NCBI GenBank assembly: GCA_032622095.1
Contig: CP136066.1
Location: 191,136,816 to 191,200,815 of the forward strand
Source: Siphonodentalium dalli
Taxonomy: Eukaryota; Mollusca; Scaphopoda; Gadilida; Siphonodentaliidae
Length of the DNA stretch: 64,000 nt
Direction: 5' to 3'
Positions 55,308 through 64,000 of this stretch are shown here, one piece after another (position 1 is the first letter of the stretch; every line of letters starts with the position of its first letter). The notes beneath the pieces were generated by a model. That model was not told the DNA's origin, made no database searches, and saw nothing but the letters and a program-made list of their open reading frames with translations. A program made the position numbers and the translations under genes.

Positions 55308-57063
55308 CACAAAATGTAAGTTCCCCCCTAAATGACGACCGATATTTTCCGAAATAATGATCGGATATTGATGTAATTTGGCATGTATGTTCTATAGCAT
55401 TCTGCCAGTGTGTAGCATAAATTTAAATGTTCTGGTCCATTGCATGCTCGACTGGTCAACAATTGAAGATGAAAATGATGTGTTTTCGAAATCGCACTTC
55501 ACCATTCGGAGGTCCATAGCTTCGGCGAAAATGGGTTACCCTCGCGTTCTTTATCTCTTGAGCGGTATCGGTATAGCGACATATTAGGATGATCCCCTAT
55601 CTGACCTGTAGTCACGGTGCGGCCGATGCATTGCATGGAATCGATGTCATCCCACTTTTTTGGATACAGATTCTGTTCAATTTGTGCGTTCTCATGCACA
55701 CAACGATGCCGCACCTTACAGAACAGGATCGTGCGATTGCCATTGGGATTTTGGAAGCCAATACTCCAGTAATGAAGCTAGCGCGGAGAATGGGTGTGTC
55801 GCCTAAGGCCATTCGGAAACTACGGGCGAAATTTCAGCAAACTGGTTCGGTGAAGGATCGACCAAAGAGCGGGCGTCCAAAATTGACAACACCACCAGAT
55901 GACAGGTTTATCGCATTGACGGCACTGAGGAGGCGAACACTTACAGGTGCGAAGGACATTTTCGTTATTCAAATGGGCGAAACTATTCATTTTATTTTTT
56001 TCGTAACGCAACCAATTATGGTCATTCTCATGTTTTTCAGCTGTAGAGATACGAGACCAGGTGCACACAGTCGCTGGTAGAGGGGCCAGAAGACTCAGCC
56101 GCCAGACCATCCGGAACCGGCTACATGGTGCCCAGCTACGGGCCCGGCGTTTGGTGAAAAAGGCAGCCCTCCTGATGCGACACAAGGCAGCGAGGTTGGC
56201 GTGGGCCAGACATCACGCACGCTGGACAAGACGACAATGGGCAAACGTCTTGTTCACCGACGAGACGAGGGCTTGTCTGCGACTTGTTGATGGCAGAAGA
56301 CGTGTTTGGTGCCGTCGCGGGGAGCAGCACGCGGACTGTTGTGTTCACCCAGTGACGGCTTATGGTGGCGGCAGCGTCATGGTTTGGGATGGATTCGCAC
56401 TGGTACCAAGACAGAACTGGTCCCGATCAACGGCAACTTCAACGGTGTGATGAACCGGGACGATGTGCTCCTACCACATGTCATCCCACAAGATCAGGTG
56501 GCTGGTAACCAGCTCGTTCTTATGGATGACAATGCCCGCCCCCACCGATCCCGGGTTTCTGATTGCCAATGGGATCGAGCGAATGGTATGGCCGGCAAAT
56601 TCCCCCGATCTGAATCCCATCGAACACTTATGGGATCAACTCAAGAGGGCTGTTTACCGGCGAGTTGACGAGGGGACCACTATGGTTGATCTGCGGCGTC
56701 TTTTACAAGAGGAATGGGCAGCAATTCCGCAAAACCGTGTAGCAAAGCTTGTGAACACCATGAGGGCAGGATGTCAACATGTCCTGCATCGACACGGAAG
56801 TTACACCAGATATTGAAGTCACGAACTCAAAACAATCAAATTCCCTTACCCGAAATCAATGAATTAAATGTTCTGTAGAATTAAAATTGACCCCTTATTT
56901 GGTTACTTGCTGCTCATTGAACCATGTCGCTATGAATATGTTCACAAATAAGCGCATCATATTGGTAAATGGACCATTGTAATAAGTGTGAAATTTCACA
57001 AATATCCACCCATAATATTTCGAATTATTGGTCATTATATGAGGGGGGAACTTACTTTTTGTG
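55308..57063 (+). mobile_element. Tc1/mariner-type transposon
   Basis: The left end CACAAAATGTAAGTTCCCCC and right end GGGGGGAACTTACTTTTTGTG are inverted repeats; similarity continues inward (CCGATATTTTCCGAAATAAT versus ATTTCGAATTATTGG). Length about 1.76 kb, normal for Tc1/mariner. The expected TA duplication is not obvious at these borders, so the true ends may lie a few bases out. Confidence 0.8.
55706..56816 (+). pseudogene. Tc1-like transposase with an intron, frameshifted
   Basis: Start MPHLTEQDRAIAIGILEANT, then paired helix-turn-helix (VMKLARRMGVSPKAIRKLRA) and the GRPR-like GRPKLTTP. A 94-bp intron (55947-56040; ACAG|GTGCGA ... TTTTTCAG) joins RRRTLT to AVEIRDQV in frame. The catalytic domain has VLFTDETR (first Asp), LVLMDDNARPH (second Asp) and NSPDLNPIEHLWD (Glu), then a stop at 56814-56816. 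Frameshifts near 56385 (in VMVWDG, where a Gly-Gly is usual) and near 56550 split the catalytic part over three frames, so the copy is dead. The preserved intron is unusual for Tc1. Confidence 0.85.
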
Positions 57064-57480
57064 TTGTCTTCATCTGTAAATTGTTGCCAACACTGTAGGA
57101 AACTCCTTGAATATTTACATGGGATATATTCATAACCCAGGATGCATATATTAGTTGTTTTTTTAATTATTTAGAATTGACATAGTCATCTATTAAGTAT
57201 ACTATTATATTGCTTGAAAAATACCCAGACTGACGCGCAGGCAATTTCGAATACTTATTGTTTTGTGAAAAAAAATGACATGTTCTATGTTTATTAAAAT
57301 TAAACGCACTATATATACATACAAGAGCATCGCTATGGTATGGTAGAATATGTCTGTGGTAATTCCAACAAAGTGTGATAACTCTGGCAGAACCCAAATT
57401 CGTCTTGACCTGTATTTTGGGCTTGTACAATTATACTAAGTATGTACTTCGAGCTCCATAAATTTATTCATTGTTCGTTA
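57064..57480. other. Gene-free stretch
   Basis: Contains CAAGAGCATCGCTA (57324), shared with 9736. Nothing coding. Confidence 0.4.
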
Positions 57481-57483
57481 TTC

Positions 57484-57560
57484 AGCCTCCGATTCAAATC
57501 TTTTTAGTATCCAGTACCTTATGCAGCCTCCGATTCAAATTCAGCCTCCGATTCGAAAAA
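57484..57560 (+). repeat. CAGCCTCCGATTCAAAT triplicate
   Basis: Three copies at 57484, 57523 and 57542; the last mutates to GATTCGAAAAATTCG. Nearby (57612-57642) CACTCTAG(G/T)(C/G)GGCA units repeat three times. Confidence 0.7.
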
Positions 57561-57904
57561 TTCGATGGCACGCCGGCTAGAATTATCAAATTTGGTGCAT
57601 TCACCCACTGCCACTCTAGGCGGCACTCTAGTGGCATTCTAGGGGGCCAGAATATGTCTACAACACCCTGACTTTTGTCATCGGATTTGACTGCTTTATA
57701 CCAACCATAACCTGTGTGGTTAGGATACATGTCGTACATGCTGATATTGTTGCTGAACCTACGTGAGTGTATTGGATATTCAGATCAATGTCCACTGAGT
57801 CTAATCCATATCTAAGCCATGTAATATGAATACTGCACCTAAGTTGGTTTTAGCATATAATTATGTTATACACACCAGCGGTGATACACTTGCCTCGTTA
57901 AGAT

Positions 57905-58058
57905 ATGGCTGTTTTAGAGCGTGTAAAATATATTTCCAGGAACACGTGGATTATTGCCACACTAAGTATCCTGTTAGCTGCATCTAGTATTTCTATAATT
58001 GTTTTGTTGATAATCAGAAGTATCTCTGTGTCTACAACGGACCTGATATCCTCAGGTG
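57905..58058 (+). CDS. First exon of a type II membrane protein (TM exon)
   Basis: ATG at 57905 opens MAVLERVKYISRNTWIIATL, then SILLAASSISIIVLLIIRSI and SVSTTDLISSG, to donor GGTG|GTAAGTAT (phase 1). A short basic N-terminus followed by a helix of about 24 hydrophobic residues and a polar outside segment is the layout of a single-pass type II (or signal-anchor) protein. The family is unknown. The 57-codon frame is short. The phase matches the stem exons downstream (60845, 62001). No TATA box was found close upstream; a TATATAAATA at 58491 lies inside the intron. Confidence 0.65.
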
Positions 58059-58864
58059 GTAAGTATATGGCATTATAAAGGTCCTTCCACACGGTGCGGT
58101 GCCGTGCGTTTTAGTCTGCGGTTGTTCGATAACTTCTGCCGTTTTCAATGACGTACATAATGAAGACACTGGAGGCACAACAGTTTTCGGTCCATGTAGG
58201 TCAGTTTTGAACTGTGGGTGTGCATCGTAGTTCACCATGCAGTCATTTAATTAAACAAAGATACGCGAATAACAATAAAAAACCATGAGTTCAACGGAAA
58301 TATAAGAGTAACCGCAGAAAACACGCGGCATGCTGTGCGTATCGGTCAATAGAAACGTGCGGAAAACTCCACGTGGAAGGGCATTGGCGCGCTCTGCTTC
58401 TATCATAGGCCGCATTGCCATTATACGCTGTCCCTAGTATACGCGCCTGCTTTACGTCTAAAGTATACTACCATGACGCAAATCAGACCCATATATAAAT
58501 ACGGCGCATGGGGAGCACATCAGGTCAGTGGTAAAGGAATCGCGTTATAAGCCCATGTTGCAAGTCTGAAGTGATCGACACCAAGGCCATGTGGTCTGTC
58601 AGCCATGCATGCAGAGACATGTACATGTAATATGAAGGTAACGAAGAAGAGGCAGAATGATGATGATTGCCACCCTTCAAAGTGGTCCTGTTAATGTGCT
58701 CTGATGTTGGTGTGGCCTGCTGAATTGCTTTGACGCTATTAGGGCAAATTGATGTTGTTAAGAAAAAGTAGTTATTTTTTCTAAAGTTCTCATTTTAGCG
58801 GTGTTTGGACAATCAGAACATATCCAGGAAAAGACATTATGTGTATGAAATATATATACGTTCT
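58059..58864. other. Intron 1 of the TM gene, with TATATAAATA
   Basis: No exon supported. A GC-richer stretch (58330-58510) ends in TATATAAATA (58491-58500), which could be an alternative promoter. 58080-58110 (CCTTCCACACGGTGCGGTGC) looks like a transposon terminus, but I found no partner. Confidence 0.35.
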
Positions 58865-59040
58865 CAAGGGACTCAATGCCTTAAAGGCACGGGCGGCGTT
58901 CGTTGCCGAAATATTCATACTTATTCAAATCGCCATCAACAGAAGGAATATTAAAAAATAAATATAGTTTTGTTCATATGCCAAACATAATCAGCGCGTA
59001 AGTAGTATATTGTCATCAAGACGTACGATGGTGTACGTAA
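58865..59040 (+). repeat. AACAGAAGGAATATTA repeat, copy 3
   Basis: CATCAACAGAAGGAATATTA, TTGTTCATATGCCAAACATA and GCGTAAGTAGTATATTGTCA align with 52370-52560. Confidence 0.6.
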
Positions 59041-60146
59041 AAAAGAGCCTGCTCGTGTTACTGAAGTTTTGCTTCTGTTTACATAACACAGCGCAATTAT
59101 ATTCGTTAATCACACATAAATGATATAAACGCTCTTTATTATTTCCATATCAGGAAAACAGTAACAAATAACGCTCTTTATATTTACCATATCCGAACGA
59201 TCTTTGTGTTTACCATAATCGGATCTAAACAAAGGCCAGGTTCTGTAACGTATTTTGCTTTTGTTTACATAACAAAGGAAAACATTTGACAATAACATAC
59301 TGTTTTTAGAATTGCATATATATCAAGTTATAATATATTTTCTCTCCCTTCTTTTTACTCATCTGTTCTGATTCTGTTTATTCCACTTAGAAGCCTTCTC
59401 CATATCTACGCATTAAAGTTATATGTCTCTCTGATCAGGTATAATGAGTAAATATTAATGCTATAAATGAATAGATTTTTTCATTTTATTTACATTAAAG
59501 TTTATTCATGTGCTACATAACTGTCCATTTTCATCTGGAACCAGTAGCATTGGTACATGGCAATGTGATCGGATGTAAAAGGCGAATTCCTGAGAATTGG
59601 TTCATAATCTGGATTTATGAGAAGCATCATGCCTATATCCACACTAACTACCCCCTAAGCACTGCCCAAAGTATCATACACACCTTAACAATGATGCTGA
59701 ACACTTTGAGTCAATTATATTACAGAAATGTTGTAAGAGGAAAAAATTGTGACCACTTGGAAAAAAGTTACTTTTTTCGCGGCTGAACCACCCACACACC
59801 CGGCCTACTGTATGGAAAAAAGTGAATGACCCCCCCCCCCCCCCCCCCCGCATCAATGCATATGTTGTCAATTGTGTTGACATTACAATTGGAAAATGTC
59901 AGTGATAAAGACTGAGTTCTGTGAAAAACTTATTAACTTTTAACTAATTGACGAATGTCACACTATATTATAACGCTCCGTGCCCCTAACAATTGTATCT
60001 TAATAAAGCTTTTACTCCGAAATCTAAGGTACATGTAGCATATCATTCACACGGTATGGTGGTTGAGGGCCACAACAACTTCATTACAGTTCCATGGAAA
60101 TGCAAAGTGACCATCTGGGGTCAATTTCAAGTTAATACCGGGTTAT
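59041..60146. other. Gene-free stretch with (C)n tract
   Basis: A 92-codon frame (59508-59786) has no motif. A run of about 20 C lies at 59830-59849. A short ACGCTCTTTAT.ATT.ACCATATC direct repeat lies at 59128-59195. Confidence 0.45.
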
Positions 60147-61058
60147 AATTAGCTCGCATGAGTGTATGTCACAACAGCTTCTTCGCTAAGTAACAAATGT
60201 CAGTGAATTTGAACGAGCAACAAAGTTTATCAAGAAAATAACCACAATGTGCATTGTTGGTTATTTGAAGAAGCGCGGCAGTCGAATATATGTTATATAT
60301 GTAGTAACTAGGCATAGAGCATTATATTGAAATGCAATGATAACAGCCATAAAATGTAAGTTTTCTTACATGCGTACTATATAAATCGTATCGAGACAAG
60401 TGTGCTCAATTTCCTGGTAGCCACATTTTCCCGGAAGTTGGATCTATAGGGTGTTCAATACCTGTTCCCCTCAAATGAAATAACATGACTTGTTGTTTGA
60501 AGTAGCTTAATCAACGAACCAACTCAAAAGCTACACAGCTGGGCTGCATATACCGGTATAATATAACCATGCATGAGTGTCATGATGCATATAGTGTCCT
60601 CTAGTCACTAATATGCGCATATCATACTCAGAAATGATGCACCAGGTAAGCGCAGTACCAACTAAGTGATATAATTCCAATATATTAATGTTCCTAATCT
60701 ATCTTTGATACATATTATGATTGGACAAAATGTGCATTACACATTTATCGAACCCACCCCCTTCCTAGTCTAGAATTTATCTGCAGACCCCCCCCCCCCC
60801 CCCATCCCCGTGCAAACGACTAAATGTATTTATATTTGTTGAAGGTGGATGCGGGATGGCATGCACACATCACAGAGTAGCACAGCCGTCAAGGGTTCCC
60901 GGTGGTACAAGACCTCCAGTCTCATCGACTGCTTATCCACCGGCCACCACGACTCTACTTCCAAGAGGTATAACATATACACCGGAACAACACATTTCAT
61001 CCGCCAATTGGTGTGGTCTCTGTAACTGTGTTTCTCCATAATTATGTTTCTCGTTGGT
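60147..61058 (+). repeat. Tandem duplication unit 1 (with stem exon)
   Basis: ATAATTAGCTCGCA at the start matches 61362 onward: CAACAGCTTCTTCGCTAAGT, GAAGAAGCGCGGCAGT, CAATTTCCTGG.AGCC, CAGCTGGGCTGCATATACCG, the C-tract, stem exon and TTATGTTTCTCGTTG. Offset about 1.2 kb. About 85-90% identity by eye. Confidence 0.85.
60845..60967 (+). CDS. Stem exon 2a, Pro/Thr-rich
   Basis: Acceptor TATATTTGTTGAAG and donor CCAAGAG|GTATAA bound 123 bp, phase 1 to 1. With the G left by the TM exon it reads GGCGMACTHHRVAQPSRVPG, then GTRPPVSSTAYPPATTTLLP and R. Two Cys near the start, then a Pro/Thr/Ser stretch like a stalk. It sits after the TM exon, as expected for the stem of a type II protein. Weak polypyrimidine tract but correct phase. 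Confidence 0.6.
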
Positions 61059-61084
61059 CAAGTAAGTCACACAATGCTTTATAG

Positions 61085-61350
61085 CATTATTCACGGGTAT
61101 ATAGATAGCTGCAAGATAATGTCAACATGTCTCATGTCACTTATTTGACCAATGAGAAATACAATATGGAATGCGTGATTCTAGAGCATTTTGACAGTTA
61201 CGTGGCGCTGCACGGTGGGAAATCACGTATATAGATAGTGCATTTTAAGGAGCGTACACATGGAGCTGCAAGAAAATGTCAACATTGTCCCATGAATGTC
61301 ACTTATATGATAAAAGAGAAATATAAATATGGAATGCGTGATTCTAGATC
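61085..61350 (+). repeat. Direct repeat between the duplicated units
   Basis: ATATAGATAG, GCTGCAAGA(T/A)AATGTCAACAT, ATGTCACTTAT and GGAATGCGTGATTCTAGA occur at 61098-61188 and 61230-61350. Confidence 0.7.
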
Positions 61351-61361
61351 GCGGGTTATAT

Positions 61362-62178
61362 ATAATTAGCTCGCAACAGCTTCTTCGCTAAGTAAAACAT
61401 GTCAGTGAATTTGGACGAGCTACAAAGTTTATCAAGAAAATAAGCACAATGTGCATTGTTGGTTATTTGAAGAAGCGCGGCAGTGAAATGCAATGATAAC
61501 AGCCACACAATGTCAGTTTTCTTACATGCGTACAATATAAGTCTTATCAATACAAGTGTGCTCAATTTCCTGGCAGCCTCATTTTCCCGGAAGTTGGGTC
61601 TATACGTATGTTCAATACCTGTTCCTTTGACATGAAATAACATGAATTGTTGATTGAAGTAGCTTAATCAACGAGCCAACTCAAATGGTACACAGCTGGG
61701 CTGCATATACCGGTATGATATAACCATGCTTGAGTGTCATGGTGCATATTGTGTCCTGTACTCACTAATATGCGCATATCATACTCAGAAATGATGAAAC
61801 AGGTAAGCACAGTACACAAATAAGTGATATAATTCCAATATCTTAATGTTCCTAATATATCTTTGATAACTATGATGATTGGACAAAATTTGCATCACAC
61901 ATTTTTCCGACCTCGATCCCACCTCATCCCTGATCTATTATTTATCTGCAGACCCCCCCCCCTCCCCGTGCAAACGACTAAATTTATTTATATGTTGAAG
62001 GTGGATGCGGGGTGACATGCACACAATCCAGAGTGGCACAACCGTCAACTGTTCCCGGTGGTACAAGACCTCCAATCTCGTCGACCACCACGACTCTACT
62101 TCCAAGAGGTATAACATCTAAACCGGGTAAAACACTTTTCATTCGCCTTTGTTTCTTCATATTATGTTTCTCGTTGTA
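61362..62178 (+). repeat. Tandem duplication unit 2 (with stem exon)
   Basis: Second copy of 60147-61058, slightly shorter; it lacks the long AACTAGGCATAGAGC part (about 60305-60330) and 15 bp in the exon. Confidence 0.85.
62001..62108 (+). CDS. Stem exon 2b, duplicate of 2a
   Basis: 108 bp, phase 1 to 1, acceptor ATATGTTGAAG, donor CCAAGAG|GTATAA. Reads GGCGVTCTQSRVAQPSTVPG then GTRPPISSTTTTLLPR. Compared with 2a it lost 15 bp (five codons) in frame, and its substitutions include several that are silent or conservative. Both exons can be spliced in or out without shifting the frame. Confidence 0.6.
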
Positions 62179-64000
62179 GTCTGGTCGTTGAGACTCGATT
62201 TTGAGGTGAACCTAGAACAAATTGTTTACAAGCTGTTTTCGGTGTCATTCGACGCGGAAAAGCATCAGGAACAACATATCAAAAATCCGCGTTGGAGAAA
62301 CTTTATTATCCACGATGGCGTCCAACATGTTTGTCTATACTACATCAGTTCTCGATATAAGTCATTATACGATATATAGTGGCATCAGAATTATGCCGTT
62401 ATATCAGTTTGTGTTAAATTAGAATGCGGGAGCGAGTAGAGTGACACGGACAGAAAATTATACAATCGTGGCCATGAAATGGCTGTCAAAATGGCCGCAA
62501 CTCCAAACCATACCACGTAGAAAGCAACATATTAGTGAAATACGTATTGGCAATATACAAGTCGGTTGTTAAATATCTTTAAAGGTACACACATCATTAA
62601 AACAGATCAATCTGAAGGATCATCGGTCACTGCACAGCAAGTCAACCCCCCAATGATTTACGTCTTTAACGTTTGGGTGTTCTGCTTATCCAACATCCAA
62701 CTGTTGGGCAAAACAAAAATAGCTCGTGCATGCAACACACGAACTAATGTTTCGCCTCACAGTGCATGGTAGTTTCATTCGGCATGGTGATTAAATATTG
62801 AATGCAACGCCGAAATTTAAGTGCATACTCTAGAGGTATAAATACTAGTTATATTTCCGGAATTGTCAACACTCCCGGTGATAATAAACGATACACGTAT
62901 GTCGCAATGGTTATTATACTGTAAAGAAACACTCATATCTTCAATGGATTATAGCACCGAATCTCACCATGTCAAAGAGACTGTACATAGAACATTGTAT
63001 GTAAGACTAATTTTCATTATGCTACCAACCCGGTTTCTTAGTAGACAATTTTGTTAAAATTACTTCAGTGGCCACTTTACAACTAGAATAAGCTACAGCG
63101 CAATGCACACTATTAGTTTTCAGTATATTTTTGTTTGAAAATATATTACCATTACCACCCACGTAATCGTGCTAAATATCAGGTGATCATCGTTTAAGAT
63201 GTTATTCCAACGTTGAACATTCACCCAATATTGTTAGTTGTGGTTCTGTGTGCAACATATATGTATAACATTATGGAAAATGGGTAAACGCGGTGATGCG
63301 GTTGAAGACAACGTAGTAAGTTTCGCGTAGATGTGGCATTGGTGAATTCAACCAAATATAATTTCCAGGTATAAACACAGTCTCTGTCACAGATTATGTA
63401 GGCAATTTTGTTCAAGTTTTGAATTTATTGAAGACAGTCTATGGTACTCATTTGTGATTTAATAAATTTAGTTCATGGTACACCATCACGCATTCTTGTG
63501 ATAAAAGCGAAATTTTCGTGTTTTATCACTTGATCTGAGGCAACTATAACTACTATTTTGAGACACGTACAATAGGATCTACGCATTCCCCCCAGTACAA
63601 TATGAACATGATTCATACCGTTTTATAGCAATTAATTTTTTAAGGTTTTATACCGTAGATATCAAAATAAATGGTGATCGGTCTCATTCGTGAGACTGCT
63701 CTGAATACATATATTTCTGCTTCTAGTGAAAGGCCGCATAGTCAATACATCCCTACTAAATCCCGTTTAGCTGTTTAATTATACATATATCACACGATTC
63801 AAGATTAGCGGTACAGATAAAACTGCGTCATTTTTCCGTTTCTGGACGCCCAAAAGTCCAGATGTAACCGTTCCACAAGACCCTGATTTCGCTTGCTCTC
63901 TCGTGAGATACATCAGAAAGAATTCGTACATCTCTAATCAAAAGTTTCTCTTATACTTGTAGTCATTCTTCCTCGCAATATTCGAGCGTTTGTTCACTCG
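62179..64000. other. Gene-free stretch to the window end
   Basis: Short open frames at 62149-62422 and 62863-63057 have no motif. A frame of about 60 codons ending in TAG at 63958-63960 (..FFRFWTPKSPDVTVPQDPDF..) has no splice context. Later exons of the TM gene are expected here or beyond, but I could not support one. Confidence 0.4.

Noticed and set aside
58491-58500. TATATAAATA as the promoter of the TM gene
   Set aside because: It lies downstream of the exon carrying the start codon; it could only serve an alternative start, for which I see no exon.
63780-63960. Open frame of about 60 codons near the window end
   Set aside because: No recognisable motif, acceptor or donor; I could not tie it to the TM gene.
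1-64000. tRNA or rRNA genes
   Set aside because: I scanned for tRNA B-box-like GGTTCGAATCC and conserved rRNA blocks and saw none. A covariance-model search would be decisive.

Overview
This window looks like genomic DNA of an invertebrate animal, most likely a lophotrochozoan (mollusc- or brachiopod-like). It is AT-rich, has small exons with consensus GT-AG borders, and holds animal domain types: rhodopsin-like receptor TM7, Cys-loop channel, EGF, PAN-like and C-type lectin modules, HARBI1, Tc1, LINE and Penelope remnants. It is also crowded with foldback elements, including a family starting AGCTCACC...AAGTCTCTGGTGGAGCTATAG that I associate with bivalve-type genomes. Nothing here looks bacterial or viral. 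The species call is inference.

Layout. 640-835: array of AAACC(T/A)GGTTT motifs. 840-4080: four tandem copies of a decayed GPCR exon, with an older copy at 5365-8375 split by about 2.65 kb that carries an integrase remnant (minus) and a U1-type zinc-finger fragment (plus). 8690-13940: miniature elements and foldbacks. 14132-16682: broken HARBI1-like transposase gene with an antisense BESS-motif exon inside its intron. 17422-17835: Cys-loop channel fragment (minus). 19425-23200: repeats, a 30-bp minisatellite and an array of GGTACTC/GAGTACC palindromes.

23452-36248 (minus) is the best host gene. Five exons with matching splice phases predict a secreted protein of about 321 residues: signal peptide, PAN-like domain, EGF-like domain, Thr/Pro/Ala-rich mucin-like linker, C-type lectin-like domain. 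Its introns hold two decayed LINEs in opposite orientations; one abuts the mucin exon and may supply its splice acceptor. A long-TIR foldback (30505-31375) and several small elements also sit in its introns.

37550-50680 is a nested repeat region. It has a TIR element with 16-bp subterminal tandem repeats (39829-41052), a 4.3-kb palindrome (41561-45857) with a 42-bp minisatellite at its centre, a related foldback (46150-47185), and an EcoRI-site minisatellite inside a TIR-bounded insertion that splits an older repeat (47656-48786).

51123-51600 (minus) is a probable Penelope-type GIY-YIG endonuclease remnant. 53074-54148 (minus) holds two candidate exons of an unidentified protein. 55308-57063 is a decayed Tc1/mariner element whose transposase gene keeps a 94-bp intron. 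57905-62108 (plus) is the 5' part of a second host gene: a transmembrane exon followed by two phase-compatible Pro/Thr-rich stem exons made by tandem duplication. The rest of that gene should lie beyond the window or in exons I could not find.
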